64,000 nucleotides of DNA. It comes from Gentiana macrophylla. Lineage: Eukaryota; Streptophyta; Magnoliopsida; Gentianales; Gentianaceae. Below the pieces are notes generated by a model. That model made no database searches. It was not told where the DNA came from and saw nothing but the letters and a program-made list of their open reading frames with translations. A program made the position numbers and the translations under genes. Location: contig CM047809.1 of the NCBI GenBank assembly GCA_026214975.1, positions 26,487,375-26,551,374 of the forward strand. The letters are read 5' to 3'. Of this stretch, positions 35,752 to 48,476 are shown one piece after another (position 1 is the first letter of the stretch; every line of letters starts with the position of its first letter).

Positions 35752-36372
35752 AACCCCTTGTCACAATTCATCATGTCATGTTTCACTAAGTTCCAAAAGG
35801 GTATAAAAATAAAAAGTGAACCCGAAATAGTGTCATAAATGTTAAAGATAAAACTCTGAAATACTCTTGTGATTGTTATTAATTAATGTAAATATTCATA
35901 AAGTAATGAAAAACGGTCTATTTGATAATAAAAAAAATTAAAAATGTTTGTTTCACAACAAAGTATCACAACGTACTTTTACACAATTAATCATTATGTG
36001 ACCCATATGAATTAATATGTCTCACACCACTTTTCTCAATTAATTACGCTATGTTTAAACATATAACGTAAATTAATAAACTATTATAGCAGACCACCAT
36101 AGAGTGAGAAACAGAAGTATTGAACTGATCATAATTACTCCTATCATTTCCTAGAAGAGTCATTAAACAATCAACAATAAGGAATGACTGAGAGCAGCAC
36201 ATCTGTTGTTTAATAACTAAACAGCAGTGGAAACAAAATCAATAGATTTCCAGATTTGCCTTCCTGGAGTTTATTATTTAAAAAAAACAATAACAAAGAA
36301 TATGGGATCCCTGCAATATTATTATTAACTCTCTATAAGATAACGTTACATGGGTAATATATATATGTATAT

Positions 36373-36404
<32 letters not shown>

Positions 36405-36840
36405 CTTGATCATGTCTGTCTGTTATTATTGTGGTGACAGAGTCCCCGACACAGCCAAAATAATCCCATGCATGAAAGAAACACCCGACTGTTGGAACAA
36501 ACTTGGACGTGAGATTCCCAGGCAGAAACACCAGACATTTCTTCCTCCTTGATACGATCCTGTTGTTTCAAAACAAACATTTTATGAGTAGTATGTCTGT
36601 ATTATGTCCATACGCTGCTGCATGTTTCACCTAGGCTAGCTCTGATTTTGAAATACTATATATCTAAGAAAATACAATGTTTGAAATGTTTATACAATAA
36701 CATGTAGCAATATATCTGTAAGTTTCAAATCCAATATATATATATAAACCCCTAACATTTAGGTGAAATCTTTATGGACAAAATCGTCTTTAAAAAATGA
36801 TTTTCTTCACTTTTTTCTTAAATTCAGCTTAATTAAAGTA
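35752..36840. other. AT-rich DNA with a MITE-family copy and CA/TA microsatellite
   Basis: A partial copy of the AATGTTTG...ACAACAAA family starts near 35941. A (CA)n(TA)n run lies at about 36373-36403. The stretch 36405-36560 is less AT-rich and has a short minus-strand open frame, but I recognise no domain in it. Confidence 0.5.
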
Positions 36841-37718
36841 AATCCGCCTTTCTTTGGCTCCAAGTCATGTTAAACCGGCCTACAGGTAAAAGGACTCCAA
36901 AACACCATAAGTTCTCGATTTTTCATAAATTTCGTGTTTTTCCAGATTTTTTAGTTAGGGCGGCTCGCCAAGGGCAGGTAAGATCCCACCTCAGCGAGCT
37001 AGGGTTTTCCGGAACTTAGTTGTTCCGTTGTTGTTTGCTTTCATGTTTCTGTTTCTAGAAGATTGGCAGACTCACCTAGGCTGGAGCACTGCTAGCCTAT
37101 GTGAGGCCTTGGAATATGACAAGTAGATATGACCGTGTCGTTAGTATCTTGCAAATCAAAGTTCTAAGATTGGTTCGGTTCAAAAGTAGTTTTAAATCCA
37201 GAATCGTCTTTAGAAGGTAAATGTTTGACCTTTTACGTAAATTTCTTAGTTTTGATCTTTGATTATCGTAGTGTTCATGTTAGAATTAGTTTCACGTTCA
37301 TAGATTAGGGTAAAGATAAAAGCTAGTTGTTGTATGTTCGTAGTTCATGTTCGCCGTTAAGGTAAGGATTTCTTATACAAAAAAAAAGACTCGTTTTTAT
37401 GTTAAATTTACTGTTTTTATTCATTTTATGGGCAACATACAACAAACTAGTAGTTTAGGATTATGTGTATGCATCATGTCGGGCTCCTATCGAAGCAGAA
37501 ACCTTTTTGAAAATTTTCAAGCTCGCTTATGCTAGCTTGGCCACTCTTAAGCGAGCTAGGTGGATCCTAAGAAAAGCTCTAGTGCTATTTCTACCATCTT
37601 TATGATGTACGATGTATTTTCGAGTATGCTATGTTTTCTAGATATTCATGTAAATCATTTTTATGTACTTTAGCACGAGTAGTGGAAATAGATTTGGTGG
37701 TATGGTGATGCTATGATC
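36841..37718. repeat. Degraded LTR-like sequence, left of copia-3
   Basis: GC-rich repeated words (GGCTCGCCAAGG, AGCGAGCTAGG, and again AAGCGAGCTAGG near 37550) in a non-coding AT-rich setting resemble chromovirus LTRs. The sequence appears to resume at 42732 after copia-3. No ends were identified. Confidence 0.35.
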
Positions 37719-38038
37719 TGAAGAAAAAATAGAAGAGAATTGTGTATGAAAGTTTTCCTTTAAATACAACCTAAACCCTAGAGTAGAACCTTGACCTTTC
37801 CTAAATTGCCCTTCAGCGCATTTTTTGATAATGAAACATAATAAACCTTTTTATCATTACATAAAAGAATAAATAGCTATTGGACTCTTAACCACCAATA
37901 TCCCATGTGATCAAATCACTCCTTATCTCTCCAATCTCCTTATCTCTCCTTGATCACCTTAAAAATCCAATTGATTTACTTTGAATGATTTGCGTGTTGC
38001 TGCTGATTTGCTGATGTGGCATGGCATGGCTGTTAATA
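37719..38038 (-). repeat. 3' LTR of copia-3
   Basis: 320 bp. It lacks a segment of about 40 bp that the other LTR has near 42402-42442. Confidence 0.93.
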
Positions 38039-38045
38039 CTCCCCC

Positions 38046-41000
38046 TCAAACGAGGCTGAGACTGGGGAGCAGGCCGAGTTTGTTGCGGAGACTGACGAAC
38101 AAGTACTTTGGTAAAGACTTAGTGAACATATCAGCCAGCTGATCTTGTGCGGGGACATGTCTGGTGATCAAGAGCTTCCTAGCTACCTGTTCTCGTACGT
38201 AATGATAATCAAGTTCAATATGTTTGCTGCGGGCATGGAAAACTGGGTTTATGGTCATGTATAAGGCACTGAGATTATCACAGAGCAATGTAGGAGTGTG
38301 CGGAAGAGAGACGTGAAGTTCCTGCAAGAGAGAGGTAATCCAAGTAATTTCAGCGGCGGTATGGGCCATAGCACTACATATTCAACTTTCGATCTTTGGA
38401 TCTGAAACCGTGGGTTGTTTCTTGAGCACCATGATATGAGATTTGGACCAAGAAACGTACAATAACCCGTGACCGAGCGTCGAGTGGTCGGGCAACCTGC
38501 CCAATCAGCATCTGAGAAAGCATAGAGAGGAAGTTAAGACGTGAATTGAAGAGAGACACCAAGTTGCAGGGTGGACTTCACATAACGGAGAAGACGTTGA
38601 ACTTGCTGCATATGAAATTGAGAGGGGCTTTGCATGAACTGAGAGAGATGATTGACGGCATAGGCGATATCTGGCCGAGTAAATGTCAAGTACTGGAGAG
38701 CACCAATTAGGTTGCGGTAAAATGTTGCATCGGCGGGAGAGGAAGTGAGCGGAACGAGGGGTTTGGTAGCCATTGGAGTGTTGGCGGGCTTGCAATCTTG
38801 CATGGCGGCTCGGTGGAGAATAGTCGTGGCATAATGAGACTGATGGAGAAGCATGCCTTTGGACATCTGTTGAATCTGTACGCCCAAAAAATGATGAATT
38901 GTGCCTAGATCCTTCATGGCGAACTCTGCATGTAACACCTTGATGAACGAGCTCAACAAGTGAGGATTGGAACCTGTGACAAGCATATCATCCACATACA
39001 ATAGAAGTACTAGAGTACTTTGATTAGCATGATAGTAGAATAATGAAGGGTCAGAGAGGCTACAAGTAAAACCGAATGAAAGCAAAAAAGCACTAAACCG
39101 GTCAAACCAAGCACGAGGAGCTTGCTTTAACCCGTAGAGTGCTTTACGAAGCTTGCAAACATGTTGAGGGAAAGTAGGGTCAGACATACCTGGGGGCTGA
39201 TCCATATACAATGTTTCTGAAATATTGCCATGTAGAAAAGCATTTTTGACGTCCAATTGTCGAACAGACCAATTCCTAGACAATGCAAGTGAGAGGACAA
39301 TGCGGATTGTGCTTGGTTTAACAACCGGCGAATAAGTTTCAACATAATCTAGACCATCTACCTGGGCATAGCCTTTAGCGACTAACCGAGCTTTGAGCCA
39401 ATCTAGAGTCCCATCGGCTTTGAGTTTAGCTTTGAAAACCCACTTGGAACCGATGACATGCATATTCGAAGTTCTGGGAACCAAAGTCCACGTGTTATTA
39501 TCATTTATTGCTTGTAGTTCATCTAACATGGCTGCCCTCCAACCTTCATGTTTTAGAGCACTCTTCACAGTTTTGGGTTCGGTGGGGATCGCAGCATAAG
39601 AGGCGGATAGAGCATATTTAGGATTGGGTTTAAAGATACCTCGTTGTGCCCGAGTGATGGGAGGAGAGGGAGGCTGGGAGGCATCGGGAATCGATGGGGG
39701 GGACATCGGAGAACCGTCGGGAAGAGACGACCCCGGGTTATGGGCATGGCTGTTAAGGGAGGTATCATCGGGAAAACTGAGATCGGGACTGTTGGAGGCG
39801 GATGAAGGTTGACGAGCTGGAGACTCGGGGAGAGACCGAGATGGAGACTCGGGGAGAGACCGAGATGGGGATGTGGGAGGAGACTGATTATTATACTCAG
39901 ATGAGACGGTAATGGAGGTAGTAGGAGAGGGTGGATGAAGAGGAGGAGTAAGCGGCTGAGCAAGCACATCGGCGATGGGTGGTGATGGGGGAGAGTCTTC
40001 TGCATGAATGGGAGAAGGGGACGATGATGGCTGTGATGTCGAGGGGGGCAGCCAGGAGTCGAAGATATTTAGGACATAGGGACGATTTATCGAGTTCATG
40101 GTCTTGTAAGGCATCATGGTCTCATCAAAAACGACATGGCGGGATAGAAAGAATTTTCTGGTGGTGGGATGAAAACACTTGTAACCTTTGTGATTGTTGT
40201 TATAACCTACAAACACACAAGGGAGGGTTTTTGGATCAAACTTATGTTTCTTAGTATCCTAGAGGTAAGGATAGCACTTAGAGCCAAAAATACGGAGGTT
40301 GGTATAGTCAGGGTGCTTGTTATGGAGGAGATAGTAAGGAGACTCAGTTTTGTTTGTGAGAGAAGGTACCCGATTAATGACATACACGGCTGTGGAAAAA
40401 GCTTCTACCGATAAAAATAACGGGGTTCTACTATGAAAGAGCAGGGTAAGGCCAAGTTCTCTGATAGTTCTGTGCCTTCTCTCAACTGTGCCATTCTGTT
40501 GTGGTGTGTGGGGACAGGTGATTAAGTGTGTGATGCCTTGGTTTAACAAATGCTCTGTGAGGGGAGTGTTGACAAATTCTCCCCCTCCATCCGTATGAAA
40601 CTGCTTAATGGTTTTATTGAACTGATTTTTTGCATATTTTTCAAAATAAAGAAAAACATTATATACATCAGATTTATTTTTTAACGGAACAAACCATATG
40701 TACTTAGAAAAATCATCAACAAAGCTGACATAATAATTAAACCTGCCAATGGATTCAACAGGAGCTGGACCCCAGAGGTCACAATGTATCAAATCAAAAA
40801 TAGCAGTAGAAACATGTTCAGAATGAGAAAAAGGAAGCTTCGAAAGTTTGCCTAACTGGCAACTTTCGCATAAGTGCTCCTGTTTATTTGTGCCTAAAAA
40901 TTAAATAAGACCATTATTTTTTGAAGCAGTAATAGTGGGAAACTGAATATGCCCTAATCTTTGGTGCCAAACTTCAGAGGTGGCAGATTTTGAGTTGTGT

Positions 41001-42313
41001 GCCGCAAGTGCATGATGAACACTGGGAAGGGTATATAAATCCCTTCTACATTCTCCTATCAGCAAAATCTTATTGGTTTTGTTGTCCTTATGAATAAAAC
41101 CAATATTAGTGAATAAACAATGAGCATTAAATTGATAAGTAAGTTGCCGAATAGATATGAGATTTTTGGTCATTTGAGGAACTAACAGAACATCAGAAAT
41201 AACAACTAATTCATTATTATACTGTATATGAATGTCACCAATGCCTGTTATAGAAAGTTTTGTGCCATTACCAATAAACACGTGTGCAGCTGTGGTATAA
41301 TTACGAAGATTATGAAGGAGGCGTGTGTTACCTGTCATGTGATTTGTGGCACCAGTGTCCATCAGCCATTCTGTATCAGTGATGGTGTTATCCAAGGTGA
41401 GTGCTGTCAGAGCTTGGGGAAGAACTTCATCCTTTGCCTTATTATTCCACCAACAAATCTTGTTGATGTGTCCTTGGACGCCACAGAATTCACACGTCTG
41501 ATCCCTGTATTGATCACGTTCAGCACGGCTCATACGCTTAAACACCTTCTTGGATTGATCAGATGAAGACGCCGACCCCCTGGATTGCTGTGCCTGATAA
41601 CCTCTTCCTGAAGAATTGAACCTGGGCTGAGAATCGTTCATTTGAGCAGGTTTTTGTCCATAAAAAGCAAGATGGGAATTATCAGGGTCCTTAGCTGCAA
41701 ACCATGAACGCCTTTGATCGAGATTTTGTAGGTGACCAACGAGTTCCTCATAGCTTGGTTTGTGCATCAGCATAGTTGTCGTGAAGGTCTCATATTGAGG
41801 ACCTAGACTTGTTAACAAAAAATAAACTTTCTCATTGTCAGGTAAAGGCTTACCAATTGCGGCCAGGCTGTCACAGAGACTTTTAAAATAGTGAATGTGA
41901 TCTGCAACTGATTTTGAGTCATCCTTTCTCATGTGGGTAATTTGCTGCTTTAGATTAAATTCCCGTTCTTGAGAATCTTGTGCATAGGCTCTCTTGAGAG
42001 CATCCCAGACAGCTTTGGCTGTATCCAGACCAATTACGAGACTCAGCGATTCTTCAGAAAGAGAGCCGATCAGCTGAGCTCTGAGTAGACGATCGGCTTT
42101 CTTCCATGTCGTGTAGTCGGGGTTGGTTACCGGTGGAGCAGTGGTGTCTGTTGCAGGCACGGTTTTGCTTGGAGCCGAATCCTCTCCAGTTATATGTCCA
42201 AGAACATCCTGACTATCTGCAAAAGCAATCGTTTGTTCCCTCCATAAGGGGTAATTTTTGGAGGTTAGCTTGAGCGAGATAATGCTGTTTACATGAATTG
42301 ATGTGGTAGACAT
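38046..42313 (-). pseudogene. copia-3 gag-pol with a few inactivating lesions
   Basis: Gag probably starts at MSTTSIHVNSIISLKLTSK (42313). It includes NYPLWREQTIAFADSQD, a UBN2-type gag core and the knuckle CEFCGVQGHINKICWW. Protease: EWLMDTGATNHMTGN (about 41370). GAG-pre-integrase: VWHQRLGHIQFP, then a stop at 40901. Integrase: MIHCDLWGPAPVESIGR, VDDFSKYIWFVPLK, FHTDGGGEFVN, HTPQQNGTVERRHRTI (40792-40260), then an in-frame TAG in YPYL*DTKK. RT (40216-38534): SKWVFKAKLKADG, KARLVAKGYAQVDGLDY, LDVKNAFLHGNISETLYM, GLKQAPRAWFDRF, catalytic LLYVDDMLVTG, MKDLGTIHHFLGVQ. RNase H: a stop and frameshift near 38534-38370, then KHIELDYHYVREQVARK. A Ser/Pro-rich linker of about 100 residues lies between integrase and RT. 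Four visible lesions. Confidence 0.93.
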
Positions 42314-42354
42314 GATTAACAAGAATGTGTAATGTGGTGATCAGACACCAGTTG

Positions 42355-42366
42355 GCTCCGATACCA
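42355..42366 (-). other. Primer-binding site of copia-3
   Basis: Minus-strand TGGTATCGGAGC, matching initiator-Met tRNA. Confidence 0.9.
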
Positions 42367-42726
42367 TGAAGAAAAAATAGAAGAGAATTGTGTATGAAAG
42401 TTTTCTGACTTATTTTTCCTTGTTTTTGATCAATACAATGCTTGCCTTTAAATACAACCTAAACCCTAGAGTAGAACCTTGACCTTTCCTAAATTGCCCT
42501 TCAGCGCATTTTTTGATAATGAAACATAATAAACCTTTTTATCATTACATAAAAGAATATATAGCTATTGGACTCTTAACCACCATTATCCCATGTGATC
42601 AAATCACTCCTTATCTCTCCAATCTCCTTATCTCTCCTTGATCACCTTAAAAATCCAATTGATTTACTTTGAATGATTTGCGTGTTGCTGCTGATTTGCT
42701 GATGTGGCATGGCATGGCTGTTAATA
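42367..42726 (-). repeat. 5' LTR of copia-3
   Basis: 360 bp, the longer of the two LTR copies. Confidence 0.93.
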
Positions 42727-42731
42727 TGATC

Positions 42732-43128
42732 TTTGTATGATTACACGGTTACAATATGGCTTGAACTTGATTCTATGATCTTTATGTGATCCTTCATGCT
42801 TTATATTTATGCCCAGTCGTTCTTGGTAAGGTACAGTTACTTATCTGCGATGTATTGCCCTAACTATCATGATCTTCATGTCATGTCGGATGTATAAGTA
42901 ATACGATTACCCTTGTTGTAGCTCAATATATTGCACCAAATACCATGACCTTACATACCACATGGGATTTTTGACTAGTCATATTACTCGAGTCGCACTA
43001 TGCGCTCATGCTATGAGGTGGCATGTGTTGTACTCTTGAATATGTAGTATTATGTGTTGAAAAACGTATGTGAACATGAATAATGAACCAAGAACATGCC
43101 ATGCTAATTAAGTAGGTTGATATAGAAA
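42732..43128. repeat. Degraded LTR-like sequence, right of copia-3
   Basis: Continues the sequence broken at 37718 (the TSD of copia-3 joins them). Non-coding, with no end identified. Confidence 0.35.
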
Positions 43129-43387
43129 CTCGACAAAAAATACCTTTTTGCTACACTTTTGTTTGCCACGCTCCAGCAAAACAGCGCCGCGAAAAGTTAC
43201 CTTTTGCGTCACTTTTTACGAGCGACGCAAAAGGTACCTTTATTGTAATTTTTTTGATAAAACAGTGGCGCGAAAACAACTTTTTTGCGACGCTCATAAA
43301 ATGTGACGCTACAGGTTCCTTTTTTGCAGCGCTTATTTTGTGGCGTGGCAAGCTATAGTGTAGCAAAAAGGTATTTTTTTTGTAGTG
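43129..43387. mobile_element. CACTA-type MITE
   Basis: The right end is TTTTTTTTGTAGTG, the reverse complement of CACTACAAAAAA. The left end is a mutated form (CTCGACAAAAAATACC). The inner ends also match: ATACCTTTTTGCTACAC on the left, and its reverse complement on the right. The interior repeats GCGACGCAAAAGG-type words, so the element can fold on itself. About 259 bp. No TSD match. Confidence 0.65.
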
Positions 43388-44289
43388 TAGTAAAGTACGG
43401 CTTGGTAAGTAGCTTACGTAGTTTGACAAGTAGGTAACCATGGCAAGTACGTAGTTAATGAAACAGAAAAAGTACATGTATGATATTTAAATGGAATTGG
43501 TTAGTAAGACAAGTTTTCATGCATTGTTCAAAGTTATTCTTTTAAAGTAGTTTCCTTATGATTCAACCTTATGTCTTCAAAAACTGTTTTGTAAACCAGG
43601 TGAAGTAGATTCATGTCATTTCTTCCGCCATTTAACAAACATGAATCTGTCTTTTTGATGGTCTACTTCTTACTAAGCTTTGTGCATGAGCTCACTTCTT
43701 CCTTTTTAGTTGAGAAGTCTGTGCACGGTTTTAAGGAACAAATGGATGTTTCAGAAGAAGTAAAGCATTAGGATGGATGATATTTGATATGTTGCTGGTT
43801 AGTAATTAGTTTTCTTTTAGTATGGACCGTGAGCTAAGTTTTTCCTTTAGTAGTCTTTCATTATGGATATGTTGTAGATGAGTTGTAATAGTATTTTTCG
43901 GTGGATTATGAGTTAGTTTGCAGTAGTGATATTCAGAAGTGTAGTGTTTTTTTAAGGAAGACAATGAGGGTCTATTCCCCGAGTCTCAGTATGTCCTTTT
44001 CATACACGCATTCCTTAACTTACTTTTATATAATGTCAGATTTACGTGGACCTTAGGATTTCCTCAAAAATTCAAGTGCCGAACTTTCCATTTCTAGATA
44101 AATACCCGGTATTCAGGCACGTGATAATCTTTTATTTACTTGTAGCCCATTCGGATTACAGGAATGAAATGTATTAATTTTGATTGTATGAAATAGATGC
44201 AATGAAACGAACACATTCATGCTTTTGCCATGCGTTGAAATGGAATAATAACGTGATCCAATTCGTGCGTTTAACACATGATGAAATTG
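43388..44289. other. Non-coding DNA, unassigned
   Basis: Mixed AT-rich sequence without ORFs or recognised repeats. It may belong to the LTR-like sequence around copia-3. Confidence 0.4.
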
Positions 44290-45346
44290 AATAGACATGA
44301 TTCCAAATAAGATGGTTGGTGACACGATAGAGGATGATGTGTAGTGGATGATGTCGGGTGGTAACAAGAGATGGAAATCGGTAGTTTGGGATAGTCAGGT
44401 GGGTGGTGATAGGGTGCACATATGGGGGTGGGTGTTGAAGACAGTGGTGGCCAGATGGGTGATGGTGGTTGATAACCGGAACAAAACTGGCAGACAACCA
44501 AAGGGCCTGGTGTTGATGAAGAGGCCTTGCCGGAGCCGCGACCATGAAAGCTGCCGGAACGCCCCCGGCCTTTGTTCTGTCCAACTATTTGATAGCCACG
44601 GCCATAAGAGGAGTTGGAGGCGGAGGAGTCCGTACTGAAATTTGTTGTGGTTGTGCCAATCGCTGAGATGCCAGAAGAAGCATCAGAGCATGGTGCCGAA
44701 TGCGGGACTCAGCAGTGAGTAAAAGAGAGTAAGCCTGTTCAAGAAAAATCGAATCATGGGCCGATATCATTGTAACCAAAGCATCATATTCAGAATTTCG
44801 TCCGGAATAAATGATATCATTGGTATAGAGAGGGTGATTGGACATGGCTAATTATTCGGTGATCCATTTGATGATGATGTAATATTCAGTTGCCGATTGG
44901 ATGCCCTTGCGAGTGAAGGAGATTTGGGTGCGAATATGCATCAATTTAGATCGAGATTGAGAGGAAAAACATGTTTGTATGGCAGACCATATTTCAGTGA
45001 AGGTGGTGACATGGTAGACTTGCATGATGACATCTTTAGTGATAAAGGAGGTAACAGTACCCAAAATAAGGATGTCTTGGTGAGCCCATGCATTATAGGA
45101 CGGATTGGCCACAGTTTGGCCTTTTTCATCGGAGATAGTATCAGCCGGCAGTGAGATTGTGACTTTATTGTATCCAAATACACATTGGCCTTGAAGATAA
45201 GGTAGGACATGAGCACTTCAAAGATGATAACATTGGCGGTTTTATTTTGTGATGTGTATAGTAGAAGAGGGATAGAAAAGATGAAGGCTTGGCCGGAGAA
45301 GAAAGGGCAGCCGAAGCAGCAGATGATGAGTCATCAAGATCAGCCA
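44290..45346 (-). pseudogene. copia-5 gag, truncated
   Basis: Starts MADLDDSSSAASAALSSPAK at 45346. After a frameshift it reads AWAHQDILILGTVTSFITKD, QVYHVTTFTEIWSAIQTCFS, RSKLMHIRTQISFTRKG, then past a stop YDALVTMISAHDSIFLEQA and ESRIRHHALMLL. This matches copia gag (UBN2 type) and resembles copia-1 gag in order. The tail (VCQFCSGYQPPSPIW) shows only the first half of a zinc knuckle, then degenerates. Confidence 0.8.
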
Positions 45347-45576
45347 TGGTGATACCATTTAGGGTTTTTTTTGTGTTAAACGAGGGAAGAAAAGGTTTAG
45401 GAAGTTGAGCGGATGAGATCAATGATTGACTCTTATACCATATTGACAGTAAAAGTTTTTATTTTTCATTCATTTGATAATAATGGATACTGTTAGATAT
45501 TTTTTCATAAAATTACATATTTTGTTATCGTATGCATTTGAGTTGTTGTAAAAAATAGGGTGGGAAGTGATGCGAT

Positions 45577-47162
45577 TGTTCGGTAAAAACTAGTTTTATA
45601 ATTTATAAACCGAAACACCCCAAGTATAAGGATCGTAGTATAGGGTGTTTACGGGTCCTCCTAAGGGAGTGGAATGTTTATCGGATTCAAATATAAATCT
45701 ATATCAATTATGTCACGATTATCTACCTAAACTAAAGCTGAAACTAACTAAAACCTAAACCTAAGAATTGAAACTAAAGAAATAAAAACAAGCTGAAAAA
45801 TAAGAAAACAGAAGGATGGACGAGCGTTCACTAAAGTGAACGAGCGTCTGGAAACTAAACCTATCGGACGGGCGTCTGCTATTGCGGACGAGCGTCTGAC
45901 TACGATCAGAACAGGAAATTGCAGAAAAACAGCAGGAAACTAGGGTTTATAAAACTAAAACTTAAACTAAACTTAATCTAAACGATTTGATTAATAAACA
46001 ATAAAGGAAAAACACAGCAAGGCGACTAGGTTCCACCTATCAACCAACAATCCAACTAGACGGTGATTAAAAAGACATAGTTTTTAGTAGTGATTTATTC
46101 ACGAATTCAATTAAATATCTTCAATCAAATTCTAGGGTTTCGTTTATCTTTTCAAATAAACTAAACATGCAATCAAAACGAAATCACGAGGTTGTTTCCA
46201 AACTCTTACTCAACTAAACATGCATAATCTCTTAAAACACAATTAGATGCATTACTTTGAATAAAAGAGAACTTAAATAAACATACTTTCATAAATTTAT
46301 TCAAGCATAAATTAAACATAGATCGTTTCATCAAATCTTAATTCAATAAAACTTAAACAATACAAAACAGATCCAAAGTAATGAAAAACTATGAAATAAA
46401 CTCACTAAACTTAAGCATCGAACTCTCTAGTTGGTTTGTGTTGTTGATAGGCTTCCTCCGTCGACTCACTGCAAGGCTTTTAGCCAACAATCATGTTGGA
46501 GATGATTGTTGGATTGGAGAAGTTCATCTCTGTGTAAAAAGGCTTGTGGCCGCAGCTTTTTGGTGTAAAATTGCGATCTCAATTATGTGGTATATGAATT
46601 AGGGTTAAGAGGCTGCTGCTATATATAGAGTTTTAAGTCGGTTATGACTAAGTCGGCCTTGAATGCCCGTCTGGTCTCGTGGACGCCCGTCTGGTGGATC
46701 TTGACTTTGCTCTAGACGTCCGTCCATGCTGCGTCCAAACTCTCTGTATGTGATTTCCTCTCCTGGACGCTCGTCCATGAAATCAAACGCCCGTCCAGTG
46801 GACGGGATGCAGACGCTCGTCTGGACTGCTTTGAGGTTGGATTTCATCATCTTTATCCAATTTCTTTGAGCCAATTCCAACTCTATCTTGAATAATTCGA
46901 CTTGAACTTCATTTATCCTCTTATAGCACTCGAAAATCAACACCTACATGATAAATAAACAATGCAAAAATGTAATAAAATCCAAATAATAATAATTCCA
47001 TTAAATCAACACTTAAAATCATCAATTTTGCATACAACCCTCTTAAAATCATCTTTATTAAATAATTACACTTAAACCCTTAATTCTCATGTAAATTATG
47101 CAAATGTGGGGAAAATAATAATGAAATACACCCTTAATAATCATATAAATATGGCCTTAACA
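45577..47162 (-). repeat. 3' LTR of the deleted gypsy element
   Basis: 1586 bp, with short repeated words GACGAGCG, GACGCCCGTCTGG and CGCTCGTCC concentrated at 45830-45900 and 46660-46830. Confidence 0.85.
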
Positions 47163-48476
47163 ACTCCCCACACTTAACTTTTTTTTACGCCCTCGGACAA
47201 AACAATCAAAACTATAGCTCAACTTTATAAATAATCCACATAGATCTCTAACTCACGTAACAAAAGATACAACAACTATAGCAAATGATACCAACACAGA
47301 GATAGATTCGGTGTAAGTGTGACAAGCCATTCTCAATCTAACAAGCCTTTCAAAGAAATATCCTCTCAAAAATTCCAATGACTATCCTAGTACAGACATA
47401 AAGAATAGCTCCACTCAAAGCCTTCCCACGCACTCGGTAGGATAATCCCTACAAGATATCATGCGGTTCTACTGGGTATAAGATCCATGATAACAAAGAC
47501 TTTACTTTATTTTTACTCATCATTTTTCAAAATTTTCAAATTTGACGCATATCAGAATGAGCTCTTACCCATCATAGTAGAATAGGATGTTTCGTGATAA
47601 CACCCTACCTTACTCAAATCATAAGGTAGCTTCTCCTGACTGTCGTGAGCTATTGGTCATCATAGTGGAATAGGACATACGAGGTATACCCTACCGCACT
47701 CAAATCATTAACCAGCTTTCGACAAACGTATTTATTATGATTCACTACTTATTCATTTTTTCCAGACATAAGTTACATCTCACCTATCACATTCAAACTT
47801 TATGATATTCACAGTACACGGTCTAACTAAGGTGTTACTATACTGACCTTCCTAAGATAAATCATTAAAAATAATGAAAGGATATAATTCAAAAGTCATG
47901 CTTCAAAATCAAAGGCTTTCGTGAGTGAAAAACGAAACTATCTCCATAAAAGTAAAACATGCTATAATTATCTCACTAAGTCACATACTATCATCGTTAG
48001 AAAACTACAACTAGCAAGCATCTAGTTCCAATTATATGCTCGAGACTCACAAAAAATTTTAAATTTCGTAGAAATTTAACTTTCACTCATATTTCAAAGG
48101 ATATAGCATAAAAACATACCCAAACACCCCCCCACACTTAAATCACATTATGTCCTCAGAATGTGCGAATATAAAAGAAAAGAAAACTTAGCTGGTTTCA
48201 ACAGTGGTTGTCGGATGAAAGTTGGCAGAGGTCAGGCCGGAGCATGAATGTACCGCTGCAACTCGAATAGACAACACTGGACAGTAGTGACTCGAAAACC
48301 TGCTCAAAAGTATCTGCAACACTCGACATACCATATAATCTCGGGGTACACGGGGTATATGAGCAACACATAACACAAAACACTTACAATGAATGTAGGA
48401 GGAATAACCATCAACACAAAATCAACTAAAGTATTATTTCTAAAACAATAAAACAACCTAAGAAAAGCAAACGAAC
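47163..48476 (-). other. Non-coding interior of the deleted gypsy element
   Basis: AT-rich. CACACTTAA with C-runs occurs at 47168 and 48128. No gag or pol motif. Confidence 0.6.

Larger units (their letters stand above)
37719..42726 (-). mobile_element. Ty1/copia retrotransposon (copia-3), relatively intact
   Basis: LTRs at 37719-38038 (3' LTR in element orientation) and 42367-42726 (5' LTR). They are nearly identical, but the 3' LTR lacks about 40 bp. Perfect TSD TGATC (37714-37718, 42727-42731). Minus-strand primer-binding site TGGTATCGGAGCC directly follows the 5' LTR, and the polypurine tract TTTGAGGGGGAG precedes the 3' LTR. Both LTRs begin TATTAACAG instead of TGTTAACAG. Gag-pol is broken by few lesions, so insertion was fairly recent. 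Confidence 0.95.

Noticed and set aside
36346..36531. Possible exon of a host gene on the minus strand
   Set aside because: Short, no recognised domain, no convincing splice sites, and it runs into a CA/TA microsatellite.
39565..40005. Leucine/proline-rich open frame of 146 codons
   Set aside because: It is a shifted-frame shadow of the Ser/Pro-rich linker in copia-3 pol.
44348..44638. Plus-strand frame opposite copia-5 gag
   Set aside because: Shadow of the gag tail read on the minus strand.
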